Source: Flavobacterium fontis
GTDB taxonomy: Bacteria; Bacteroidota; Bacteroidia; Flavobacteriales; Flavobacteriaceae
DNA: 64,000 nt
NCBI RefSeq assembly: GCF_900129405.1
Contig: NZ_FQVQ01000002.1
Coordinates: 1 to 64,000 of the forward strand
Direction of reading: 5' to 3'
The notes beneath the pieces were generated by a model. It worked only from the letters and a program-made list of their open reading frames with translations, searched no databases and was not told the origin of the DNA. The number at the start of each line of letters is the position of its first letter. The stretch's first letter is position 1. The position numbers and the translations under genes are program-made. Below, piece by piece: positions 56,189-64,000 of this stretch.

Positions 56189-57103
56189 TCAATCCCGAAT
56201 TAATGGGAGCGTCGAACAGCGCAACAACCCTTCTTGTTTGGCAATTTCGGCATAGGGAATTTCTTCTACCGTAAAGCCCTTGCTGCGCAACCAGGTGTTT
56301 AAACGGATAAAATTGCGCTCCGAAACCACCACGTCTTCGGCAATCGAAAACACGTTCGAATTCATGTGGTACATTTCATCGCGGGTAATGTGGAACAGAT
56401 TTTCTTTTCCAAACAAATTCAAAAGAAAAACATAATCGGCTTCTTCCCGAAAACCACTCTTGTAAATGATGCCTTTGTCTTTTCCTACCGGCTGAAAACA
56501 ACAATCCAAATGCAAGGCATTGTCGCGGGCTTCCAATTTGGATTTGACCAAATCAAATTCTTTTACAATCTTATGGGGAAACAAACTTTGAATGTAAGCC
56601 ACCCCTTCCATATTGGTGCGAGCGGTTATATAATCCTTATAATCCGAACCTTTGTAGGTTCCTATAAAAATATAGTCGTTCCATGGCATCACGTCACCGC
56701 CTTCAATATGAACTTCCTCGGGGGGACGTTGCACTTTCGCGGGATTGATTTGATCAATAACGTACTGAATCGCATCCAATTCCCGTTCCCGATCGGGGAG
56801 AATATTGGCTTTGATAAAGGTATCTTCGATAACAAATCCGATGTCTCGTGAAAAAATTTGATTATAATTCTCGATAATATCAGGACGAAAAACCTGCACA
56901 TCGTATTTTTTAAACACGTCATGAAAAGCTTCCATTTCGCGAACCATATCGGCTTCTACCGGATACGTTCCTGCCAAAATGTGTTCGAGCGACTTCGGAT
57001 CATAAGCTTCTTCGGCCGTCGGCGTGGGTCCGTTACTCACCGCGGTCCCCAACACTACTGCACGTAACCGCGAAGTCTCGTTGGTGATATGTAATGGTAG
57101 CAT
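56189..57103 (-). CDS. DDAH/arginine deiminase-like amidinohydrolase
   Basis: 304 residues from the ATG at 57103. An in-frame ATG at 57178 lies upstream of the -7 box, so it would not be transcribed from that promoter. Catalytic marks: EGGD (134-137), H198 with D200 in NALHLDCC, and the nucleophile C296 in LLRCSTLPL. Flavobacterial relatives are called dimethylarginine dimethylaminohydrolase or arginine deiminase; both release citrulline, but the true substrate is uncertain. Next to ctlX, with a dispersed repeat between them. Confidence 0.82.
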   Translation of the reverse strand: MLPLHITNETSRLRAVVLGTAVSNGPTPTAEEAYDPKSLEHILAGTYPVEADMVREMEAFHDVFKKYDVQVFRPDIIENYNQIFSRDIGFVIEDTFIKANILPDRERELDAIQYVIDQINPAKVQRPPEEVHIEGGDVMPWNDYIFIGTYKGSDYKDYITARTNMEGVAYIQSLFPHKIVKEFDLVKSKLEARDNALHLDCCFQPVGKDKGIIYKSGFREEADYVFLLNLFGKENLFHITRDEMYHMNSNVFSIAEDVVVSERNFIRLNTWLRSKGFTVEEIPYAEIAKQEGLLRCSTLPLIRD

Positions 57104-57125
57104 AAAGTTTGTTGTTGGCTTTCTA

Positions 57126-57133
57126 CAAATATA
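57126..57133 (-). promoter_or_regulatory. -7 box (TATATTTG) of the amidinohydrolase gene
   Basis: Exact TAnnTTTG match 22 bases upstream of the ATG at 57103, directly next to the terminator of the preceding gene. Confidence 0.6.
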
Positions 57134-57164
57134 AAAAAGCTCCGCCGATTGACGAAGCTTTTCT
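57133..57164 (-). terminator. Terminator after the 57182-59158 gene
   Basis: On the minus strand AAAAGCTTCG and CGGAGCTTTT pair with one mismatch around an 8-base loop, followed by T-rich DNA that is also the -7 box of the next gene. Confidence 0.75.
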
Positions 57165-57181
57165 ACTATTGTGAACAAGTT

Positions 57182-59158
57182 TTAATTTTTCACCAATTTC
57201 TCCGCAATTACGGTTCCATCGGTAAGTACAATACTCACCATATAGATGCCATTCGGATAGGCTTGTACATCCAAACGATGGCGTTGGGAAGCCGTAATCG
57301 TTTGTGCCATCAAACTTTTTCCTTCGATGGTGGTGATTTGAATCTGGGTAAATTCGCCTTCATCAACAGCTATTTCTACCCACGATTGCGCCGGATTGGG
57401 CACCAAAGTGAAGCCGTTGCCAATACGAATGAGATGAATCTCTTCGGGAATGACATCCAAAGGAATATCACGATCCGAAGGCGTTGCTAAGGGAGTGTCG
57501 CGGTACAAGAAGTTTCCTGTACAACCCTCGGGATAAGCCGCAAACTGTGCCCCAAATTCTGCTTCAAATCCGGGGAGTAATTCTACAAAATTACCGGCAT
57601 GATATACAATGCCATTGGCTACTCCATTATTCCCTTGAAAAATAACATTGGTTGCACGAATCCAATCGGAACGCTCTTTTCGCTTGCTCGCGATTTGACC
57701 ATTATTATTAGTATCATCCGCTGGAGAGGAAAGCGTCAATGTTGGCAAACAACAATTTTCAAACGTGACGTCGGGACCAATGGCTGCCGATTCATCGCGT
57801 ATGGTATATTGAAAGGTTCCCGCAGGACAAGTAACATTAAAAGTAGCGACCACATCAAATTCAAAATCACCTTGCGGATTGGCGCCAAAGATATTTGGCG
57901 GAAGATCAAAACAAAATGTTGTGGGCGTAAGTTGTGTAGGCGCGTTGATGGTACCGATAATGGTATTGCCTTGCAACACATGAAGTACCAAAGAACTTAG
58001 CGTAGCATTAACCGGCGGACTGTAGGTTCCACAAACTTGAACAGGTGTTGTTGGAGTTATCGAAGGACAGTTCAATTGAATCGGGTCAATGTTTAAAGCG
58101 CCCAACTGAGGCGTAGCACACGTAAATCCACATACATTGTCGATATAAACGGTACCAAAATGCGCCGAGGGCTGGCAATCACTTACTGACAATTCCAAAA
58201 TTCCAGGTTGACCTACCAATTCTCCCACATTCAAGCGGGCGCATACCCAGCCTGTGTATAGAATACGTCGTCGAGAACTGACATTAATGCGACTAAACAA
58301 ACAGTTATTGGGATTGGCAATGATACAAAACTCATCAACGATATTTCCGTTTACATCTTTTACTCGAGCTCTAAAATACGGTTGGATATCTTGCTCGTGA
58401 TCGGGACGGTTGTCCATGATTAAAGAGAAGTTAAAATCCAAAGTGGACTCATTTATCACGGGAAAATAGCGAGAAACTGTTGCCAAATCGGAGGATCCCA
58501 TGCCCCCCGTATTGTTCAATTTGATGCAACGTGTACCACCATTGGGCGCCAAGGTAGGCATATTAACACCAAAGCTGGCTAACACGGGATCAAATTGTTG
58601 GTAATTGGGCGCATTGCTGTCAATTAAGGTAGCACGCGATCCAAAATTATTGGTCGTTGCGGTGAGCACATTGGTTGTAGTCAACGCAGTGGGTGTGGCG
58701 CACGATTGAAAAAAAGCGGTTCCCGACTGGGGTTGTGGACGTAAATCGGCCCAAAAAGTGTAGCCTGCGGTTCCATTTTCAAAATCGCCATTAACACAAG
58801 TTTGCTCCTCCGAAACCGGTAAGGTCCCCGCGCGATAATACTGTGTTTTTTCTGGAAATTTGGTAAAAAAAAGCTTTCTCAACTCGTTGCGTTTGGCGGC
58901 AACTATGGCTTTTTCAACCTCTTCATCAGTAAAATCTTCATGCTCCCGAAGCTCTTCAATAAGTGAGGCCGAGGCTACTTTTGACAGTCGGTATTTATGA
59001 AAATTAGCTTCAATAAATTGCTCCACCTCGCGCTCAACGCTAGCGGCTACCGTTATTCTTTGCTGTTCCTCGTCCAAGAATTCCTGAACTTGTGCCCGTC
59101 CCCATGAAATATTTAGTAACAGGGCACTGATCCCGAGGAGATAGTGTACCTTGTTCAT
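57182..59158 (-). CDS. T9SS type A secreted protein with 3-coathanger domain
   Basis: 658 residues with a signal peptide ending GRAQ (about residue 23). Residues about 24-105 are charged and probably helical (EEQQRITVAASVEREVEQF). A MAM/jelly-roll-like domain follows (VNGDFENG to YIDNVCGF, about 122-345), then Ig-like parts, a 3-coathanger stack segment (GIVYHAGNFVELLPGFEA, about 516-545), and a type A sorting domain from about 584 (LVPNPAQSWVEI) ending EKLVKN. The start codon lies one base after the stop of the 59160-61589 gene, so the two are translationally coupled. Role in surface attachment is inferred. Confidence 0.87.
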   Translation of the reverse strand: MNKVHYLLGISALLLNISWGRAQVQEFLDEEQQRITVAASVEREVEQFIEANFHKYRLSKVASASLIEELREHEDFTDEEVEKAIVAAKRNELRKLFFTKFPEKTQYYRAGTLPVSEEQTCVNGDFENGTAGYTFWADLRPQPQSGTAFFQSCATPTALTTTNVLTATTNNFGSRATLIDSNAPNYQQFDPVLASFGVNMPTLAPNGGTRCIKLNNTGGMGSSDLATVSRYFPVINESTLDFNFSLIMDNRPDHEQDIQPYFRARVKDVNGNIVDEFCIIANPNNCLFSRINVSSRRRILYTGWVCARLNVGELVGQPGILELSVSDCQPSAHFGTVYIDNVCGFTCATPQLGALNIDPIQLNCPSITPTTPVQVCGTYSPPVNATLSSLVLHVLQGNTIIGTINAPTQLTPTTFCFDLPPNIFGANPQGDFEFDVVATFNVTCPAGTFQYTIRDESAAIGPDVTFENCCLPTLTLSSPADDTNNNGQIASKRKERSDWIRATNVIFQGNNGVANGIVYHAGNFVELLPGFEAEFGAQFAAYPEGCTGNFLYRDTPLATPSDRDIPLDVIPEEIHLIRIGNGFTLVPNPAQSWVEIAVDEGEFTQIQITTIEGKSLMAQTITASQRHRLDVQAYPNGIYMVSIVLTDGTVIAEKLVKN

Positions 59159-59159
59159 C

Positions 59160-61589
59160 TTATTTCATTTTTTGGATCAAAAGCTCCAATTGTGCTTTTA
59201 ACTGATCGATTTCTTGTTGTTGTTTTGAAAGTGTAGCTTGTTGTGCTTCAATCGTTTTGTTTTGATCGATTACATACAACGTTAATTCTTCAATTTTCTC
59301 CATGTGTTTGGCTTGCATCGCAGCTACATCCAAGCCTTCTTTTGCCAAAGTTTCAGCTGAGGCTACACCGGGTAAGTGTTTGTTTTTTTGAATAAACGCT
59401 TCCACTTCGTTCAAAGGCATCAAACGGTAGTCGTCGGCAAAAACATAATCTGCCCAATTGGCGGTGCTTCTTAGTGCCACTTTCACTTTTTCTGTCAAAA
59501 TACCACCTTCTACATACAAGCGATAATTTCCAGTACTGGTGGGATACGTTGCCGTATTTCCGATGTAAATTTTACCATTATTTCCACTTCCTGTTGAGTT
59601 GAACCAAATGTTGCGATTGTTCATAGTCACAACGCGATTCAACCCCGTGGTTGTTGCTTGATTGATGCTTCCGTTAGCCGAATATAGACTGGTATCATTG
59701 GCATTAATTACAAAAGGCGTTGCGGCCGTTCCGTTGCCAGTTACGGTTACATTAGTTCCGGCAGTAATTTGTGTAGTAGGCAAAGTGATGTTGTTTCCAT
59801 TAGAAATTGACAACACGTTACCATTTAATGCTAGGGTCTGCGCATCGGTATCTACAGGTAACGTAAACGAACCGCCACCGTTGGAAAGCGTAATGGTATT
59901 CCCGTTTTGCGTCAAGGTTTGCAACTCATTAGTTGCATTCGAATCGCCATCAACAGGCAAGGTAACCGAGTTTCCATTAGAAATTGAAAGTACCTGACCG
60001 TTTAATGCTAAAGTTTGACCATCTGTGTCTGTATCGACGGGCAAGGTAAACGAACCGCCACCGTTGGAAAGCGTAATGGTATTCCCGTTTTGCGTCAAGG
60101 TTTGCAACTCATTGGTTGCATTCGAATCGCCATCGACAGGTAAAGTAACTGAGTTTCCATTAGAAATCGAAAGTACCTGACCGTTTAATGCTAAAGTTTG
60201 ACCATCCGTGTCTGTATCGACGGGCAAGGTAAACGAACCGCCTCCGTTGGAAAGCGTAATGGTATTCCCGTTTTGCGTCAAGGTTTGCAACTCATTGGTT
60301 GCATTCGAATCGCCATCAACAGGCAAGGTAACCGAGTTTCCATTGGAAATCGAAAGCACCTGACCGTTTAACGCCAAGGTTTGTCCATCGGTATCAATGT
60401 ACGAAGGGATGGGTAAAGTCACTGGTGCACTAGGAACACCATTGATAATAGTAACCAATTGATTGCCTTCATTGATCACGGTAGCAACCGAATTGATAAT
60501 TGGTGTCGAGGTAGTTACCCCATTGACATTACTTTGTAGGGTATTTTGATTGGATTGCAATTGATTGGATATGGAAAAGGATGGAATCCGTTCTAGCACT
60601 ACATCACCTGCTGCATTAACGGTTAAAAACTTATCGCTGAATGTTGTATTCGTAGGCACAAAAGCACTGGTAAGATTGGTAAAACGCAATCCAGATGCAC
60701 CGGGTGTTCCTTGAGCAATTTCCAAACGATTCCCGGGTGTAGCAGTTCCAAACCCCACACGACCCTCTACTAAAAGTCCGTTGGCAGGTGCTGTAAATCC
60801 AGCTGTTGGGGTTGGCCAACTACGCGAGGTGTAATTACGACCAATGACTACACCCCCATTGACATCCAAACGGTTGTTGGGGATTACGTTGTTTCCTAAT
60901 CCTAATCCGATATTTCCTGTTGATGAAACAAAGATGCGTTGATTACCTGCCCCATCAGCAAAGATTATACTTCGATCAAGATTATTTCCAGCGATGATGG
61001 GGGTGGTTGGATCGGTAGATACTGCTACACGACCAAGAATCACGTTATGATCCCCTGTAAGCAAATTTACCGCGGTTTCATGTCCTATAAAAATATTGTT
61101 ATTCCCAGAACTCATGTGTCGTGGCGTCATACTTCCCAACGCGACATTTCCACTACCATAGGTACTAAATAAACTACCAAAACCAACGGCTGTATTATTG
61201 GAACCAGGATTTACTACATTGCCCATACTTCTATGACCAATAGCAACGTTTCGATTGCCTGTAAAGTTGTTTTCTAAGGCCCGCGTACCGATAGCCACAT
61301 TGAGCTCTCCAGTATCATTGTTAGCTAGGGCGCCATTACCAAAACCACAGTTGAAGCTTCCTTTGGAAAGTGTTAAAACGTTATTTCCAAATCCTGCGTT
61401 ACTATTTCCACCATTATTGGTAAGTGTAAAAAAACCAAATCCGGCATTGTAACTTCCAACATTGTTGGTTCCGGTTTGTTGTCCTTCAAAGGTGTTGTTT
61501 AAAGGAGGTGTTTGTGCGAAGAACATAAAAGGGGTGCCGAGGGCAAGGCACGCCCACCATGAGGTAATTCTTTTCGTTTCCATAGGCAT
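59160..61589 (-). CDS. YadA-head-like repeat protein with coiled-coil end
   Basis: 809 residues with a signal peptide ending FFAQ (about residue 26); an ATG at codon 3 is an alternative start. Residues about 34-190 are short glycine/asparagine-rich repeats (NAGFG, NVAIG, NTAVG, NVALG) like the YadA/Hia head beta-roll. Residues about 398-581 are three 61-residue repeats (QTLALNGQVLSISNGNSV and NELQTLTQNGNTITLSNGG). The end has YRLYVEGG and the common bacteroidete segment DDYRLMPLNEVEAFIQKN with HLPGV, then a coiled coil (about 755-809). It has no T9SS sorting domain, so the export route is unclear. Probably a trimeric fibre-like surface protein. Confidence 0.85.
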   Translation of the reverse strand: MPMETKRITSWWACLALGTPFMFFAQTPPLNNTFEGQQTGTNNVGSYNAGFGFFTLTNNGGNSNAGFGNNVLTLSKGSFNCGFGNGALANNDTGELNVAIGTRALENNFTGNRNVAIGHRSMGNVVNPGSNNTAVGFGSLFSTYGSGNVALGSMTPRHMSSGNNNIFIGHETAVNLLTGDHNVILGRVAVSTDPTTPIIAGNNLDRSIIFADGAGNQRIFVSSTGNIGLGLGNNVIPNNRLDVNGGVVIGRNYTSRSWPTPTAGFTAPANGLLVEGRVGFGTATPGNRLEIAQGTPGASGLRFTNLTSAFVPTNTTFSDKFLTVNAAGDVVLERIPSFSISNQLQSNQNTLQSNVNGVTTSTPIINSVATVINEGNQLVTIINGVPSAPVTLPIPSYIDTDGQTLALNGQVLSISNGNSVTLPVDGDSNATNELQTLTQNGNTITLSNGGGSFTLPVDTDTDGQTLALNGQVLSISNGNSVTLPVDGDSNATNELQTLTQNGNTITLSNGGGSFTLPVDTDTDGQTLALNGQVLSISNGNSVTLPVDGDSNATNELQTLTQNGNTITLSNGGGSFTLPVDTDAQTLALNGNVLSISNGNNITLPTTQITAGTNVTVTGNGTAATPFVINANDTSLYSANGSINQATTTGLNRVVTMNNRNIWFNSTGSGNNGKIYIGNTATYPTSTGNYRLYVEGGILTEKVKVALRSTANWADYVFADDYRLMPLNEVEAFIQKNKHLPGVASAETLAKEGLDVAAMQAKHMEKIEELTLYVIDQNKTIEAQQATLSKQQQEIDQLKAQLELLIQKMK
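59847..60395 (-). repeat. Three tandem 183-bp coding repeats
   Basis: Three units of exactly 183 bp (60395-60213, 60212-60030, 60029-59847), each starting with codons for DTDGQTLALNG. They are nearly identical at DNA level and are followed by a partial, diverged copy. Confidence 0.9.
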
Positions 61590-61790
61590 TAGTTTGAAGT
61601 GGGGTAGGTTAATGTTTGGGGTTCTTTTTTTACATGATAATTTAAATTAAGTTTGACCTATGATTCTGTGTGTTTTGTTGTACTAAATTATAGAATGTTT
61701 TTAAAAATAACGACAAAAAACTTATTAAATCGTTGAAAAACACATTTTAATAAAATATATAATATTTTTCTTACAAATAAATTAAAGCCG

Positions 61791-61821
61791 TAAAAAAAAC
61801 TCCCCATAAGGAGAGTCTTTT
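61791..61821 (-). terminator. Terminator after gltA
   Basis: ACTCCCC (61799-61805) pairs with GGAGAGT (61810-61816) with one mismatch, and a long T run follows on the minus strand. Confidence 0.75.
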
Positions 61822-61829
61822 TGAATGAA

Positions 61830-63113
61830 TTATCGTTGATCGACTGGAACAAAGGGACGCAAAGCATACCCAGTGTACACTTGACGGGGTCTTCCAATAG
61901 GTTCTTTGTTGATGCGCATTTCTTTCCATTGGGCAATCCATCCAGGCAAACGTCCAATGGCGAACATTACGGTAAACATTTCAGTGGGTATCCCTAATGC
62001 GCGGTAAATAATCCCCGAATAGAAATCTACATTAGGATATAGATTGCGTGATTTGAAATAATCATCCTCCAAGGCTACTTGCTCCAACTGTTTGGCGATA
62101 TCCAGTAGTGGATCATCGACTCCTAGTTTTGCTAATACTTCATCTGCCGCTTTTTTGATAATTTTTGCACGAGGATCAAAATTTTTGTAAACGCGGTGTC
62201 CAAAGCCCATTAATCGGAAAGGATCATCTTTATCTTTAGCTTTCAAAACATACTTCGCTACATCGCCACCGTCATTATTAATTTGTTCCAACATTTCCAA
62301 AACCGCTTGGTTGGCACCTCCGTGTAAAGGACCCCATAAAGCAGAAACTCCTGCAGAAATCGAAGCAAATAAACCTGCATGTGAAGAACCTACGATTCGA
62401 ACTGTTGAAGTGGAACAGTTTTGCTCGTGGTCGGCATGCAAAATGAATAATTTATCTAATGCTTCTACGATGACTTTATCGGATTGATAAGGACCCGTAG
62501 GCAATTCAAACATTAATCGCATGAAATTCTCTACGTAGCCTTTCGTGTTGTCGTAATAATTCAATGGGAAGCCCATTGATTTACGATAGGTCCATGTAGC
62601 AATCACGATAAACTTCGCCATGGTTTTACACACAGCGATATACATTTCCTTGTCATCATGGGGATCAACCGACTTCGGATTGAAAGCGGTTAACGCACTG
62701 GTCAAGGAAGCCAAAACGCCCATAGGATGTGCTGTTTTTGGGAACCCATCGATGATGTTTTTCATTTCCTCATTGACCAAAGTATATTTACGAATATCGT
62801 CTTCAAATTGATTGAGTTGAGCACGCGTTGGAAGCTCACCGAAAATCAACAAATAGGACACCTCTAAAAAACTTGCCTTTTCGGCCAACTCTTCAATGGC
62901 ATACCCTCGGTAACGAAGAATCCCTTCTTCCCCATCGAGAAAAGTGATTTTACTCTCACAAGAACCTGAATTTTTGTACCCTGGGTCCAACGTAATAGCC
63001 CCCGTTAAAGCACGTAACTTTTCAATGTCAATGGCGGCTTCATTTTCGCTTCCTACGATCATGGGAAACTCATACTTCTTGCCATCAATTTCTAATATCG
63101 CTGTTTTTGACAT
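61830..63113 (-). CDS. gltA: Citrate synthase
   Basis: 427 residues, the length of type II hexameric bacterial enzymes. The catalytic triad is visible as H264 in GPLHGGANQ, H306 in GFGHRVYK and D363 in NVDFYSG. The signature GFGHRVYKNFDPRA is intact. It condenses acetyl-CoA and oxaloacetate to citrate, the entry step of the TCA cycle. A -7 box at 63154-63161 and its own terminator suggest a single-gene unit. Confidence 0.97.
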   Translation of the reverse strand: MSKTAILEIDGKKYEFPMIVGSENEAAIDIEKLRALTGAITLDPGYKNSGSCESKITFLDGEEGILRYRGYAIEELAEKASFLEVSYLLIFGELPTRAQLNQFEDDIRKYTLVNEEMKNIIDGFPKTAHPMGVLASLTSALTAFNPKSVDPHDDKEMYIAVCKTMAKFIVIATWTYRKSMGFPLNYYDNTKGYVENFMRLMFELPTGPYQSDKVIVEALDKLFILHADHEQNCSTSTVRIVGSSHAGLFASISAGVSALWGPLHGGANQAVLEMLEQINNDGGDVAKYVLKAKDKDDPFRLMGFGHRVYKNFDPRAKIIKKAADEVLAKLGVDDPLLDIAKQLEQVALEDDYFKSRNLYPNVDFYSGIIYRALGIPTEMFTVMFAIGRLPGWIAQWKEMRINKEPIGRPRQVYTGYALRPFVPVDQR

Positions 63114-63153
63114 AATATAAATAGGAAATTAAATCTGATAAATAATAATTTAA

Positions 63154-63161
63154 CAAAATTA
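63154..63161 (-). promoter_or_regulatory. -7 box (TAATTTTG) of gltA
   Basis: Exact TAnnTTTG match about 40 bases upstream of the ATG at 63113. A related ACGTTTTCGT sequence sits some 35 bases further upstream (about 63197-63206). Confidence 0.5.
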
Positions 63162-63298
63162 GGGAATTAACCACGAACTAAAAAGGAAAATATCCAACGT
63201 TTTCGTTAAATAAATAATAAATTTTGCAAGATTAATATAGCTGGACGACGGACTGAAAACCAGCACTTATTCTCAGGAAAAAACTGCACGACATGGAT

Positions 63299-64000
63299 TT
63301 AGTTCTTGATCAGTTTTTTTACAGCGGTACCGTTTTCGGTCTCCACTTTGATCCAATATACTCCCGAAGCTTTTTGTTGAAAATCAAGCGAATCTTGTAA
63401 TCCTTGGGTATATCGGATGTGCAACAAACGTCCTTGACTGTCGTATACTTCAATTTTTTTAATCGAAGCCGACGCATAAAGGTTTACCACATCGCCTACA
63501 GGGTTGGGCGCTAGAATTATCCCTACAGTATCGGGAGTTTCAGGCAAATTCAAATCTTGATAAACCGTTTGTGTAATACCTGTATTTAAAGGAAGATTGT
63601 AGTCAAAGAAAATATCAGCACGGCTATTCACATCGTCTCCATTGCCCAAAGAATCTTTGGAACGAATTCGCATCAATACATTGCCATGCCCCCCGGTATC
63701 GATTTGTAAATTCGGAAAAAAGATATCAATTAATTCGTCCTTTTGACGAACTATCGTAGGTGCTGATGTATCGAGCATTTGCCAAGAATCAACATCAAAT
63801 TCGGTCCCGTTTATTTCTAATCGAACCACTACTTGCGCCGCTTGACTCGCTCCTGTATTTTCAAAATTAATCATATAATGCAAATACGACCCAATAGCTG
63901 CGGTTGGCAACTGAGTGCCTTGCAAGCACAACAATGAGTTAGGTTCAAAAGAAGCAATAACAGGTTGTTCTGTCACAAACGAATCGTCATTGGGCTGTTG
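63299..64000 (-). CDS. C-terminal part of a T9SS type A secreted protein (N-terminus beyond window)
   Basis: The frame is open from the stop at 63299 to the window edge, and codons upstream of an apparent GTG at 63976 continue the same protein, so that GTG is not the start. Visible part: a beta-sandwich domain with YLHYMINFENTGAS and ADIFFDYNLPLNTG, the pattern of the conserved domain (DUF7619-like) placed before T9SS signals in many flavobacterial leucine-rich-repeat proteins. A type A sorting domain follows (LAPNPVGDVVNLY, YDSQGRLL, ASGVYWIKV) ending KKLIKN. No terminator recognised downstream. Confidence 0.85.
   Translation of the reverse strand, partial: QQPNDDSFVTEQPVIASFEPNSLLCLQGTQLPTAAIGSYLHYMINFENTGASQAAQVVVRLEINGTEFDVDSWQMLDTSAPTIVRQKDELIDIFFPNLQIDTGGHGNVLMRIRSKDSLGNGDDVNSRADIFFDYNLPLNTGITQTVYQDLNLPETPDTVGIILAPNPVGDVVNLYASASIKKIEVYDSQGRLLHIRYTQGLQDSLDFQQKASGVYWIKVETENGTAVKKLIKN

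Noticed and set aside
63299..63976. Complete 225-residue gene starting at GTG 63976
   Set aside because: The frame continues upstream to the window edge with protein-like codons and there is no signal peptide, so it is the end of a longer cargo protein.
1..64000. tRNA, rRNA or insertion sequence
   Set aside because: No cloverleaf, rRNA-like stretch, transposase motif or terminal inverted repeat was recognised in the spacers.

Overview
The window looks like a chromosome segment of a Flavobacteriaceae bacterium (Bacteroidota), probably Flavobacterium or a near relative. The signs are very large secreted proteins ending in type IX secretion (T9SS) sorting domains, Bacteroidota-type -7 promoter boxes (TAnnTTTG) with almost no Shine-Dalgarno signal, a bacteroidete Wza/Wzc export pair, and paired arginine-deiminase-fold hydrolases near citrate synthase. 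No rRNA, tRNA, CRISPR array or insertion sequence was seen. This is a family-level reading; no database search was possible.

Positions 1-41150 are almost entirely minus strand. They hold seven giant cargo genes, most followed by their own hairpin terminator, plus one small secreted protein (13713-14051). The first gene runs off the left edge and is open for over 2600 codons. Five giants (8031, 14232, 20245, 24309 and 29604) end in a type C sorting domain of the ChiA kind behind a shared C-terminal module of several hundred residues. The gene at 37779 ends in a type A sorting domain and carries six 96-bp calcium-binding-type repeats. Ig-like domains of the CHU_C-associated kind are repeatedly interrupted by a whole second domain, either a jelly-roll or a nidogen-like sandwich.

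Positions 41151-42117 are a gene-free stretch of layered simple repeats: an 11-mer, four poly-T-bounded composite units rich in GACTGN hexamers, and a TCACTAR heptamer array that contains the stop codon of the next gene.

Positions 42118-51143 form a compact seven-gene minus-strand operon behind a good promoter at 51162-51192: wza-like exporter, Wzc-like co-polymerase/kinase, TviC-like epimerase, UDP-glucose dehydrogenase, TviB-like dehydrogenase, RmlB, and UDP-glucuronate 4-epimerase. Together they should export a polysaccharide and make UDP-GlcNAcA/UDP-GalNAcA, UDP-GlcA/UDP-GalA and a dTDP-4-keto-6-deoxy sugar. Glycosyltransferases, flippase and polymerase are not in the window.

Positions 51211-57103 are core genes: recR, a sodium:solute symporter, a CoA-binding protein, a MarC-family membrane protein with a CpcT/CpeT-like lipoprotein, and two arginine-deiminase-fold hydrolases (ctlX and a DDAH-like protein). 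Positions 57182-61589 hold a coupled pair of surface proteins: a T9SS type A cargo with a 3-coathanger domain and a YadA-head-like repeat protein with a coiled-coil end. Citrate synthase follows (61830-63113), then the C-terminal end of another T9SS cargo that runs off the right edge (63299-64000).
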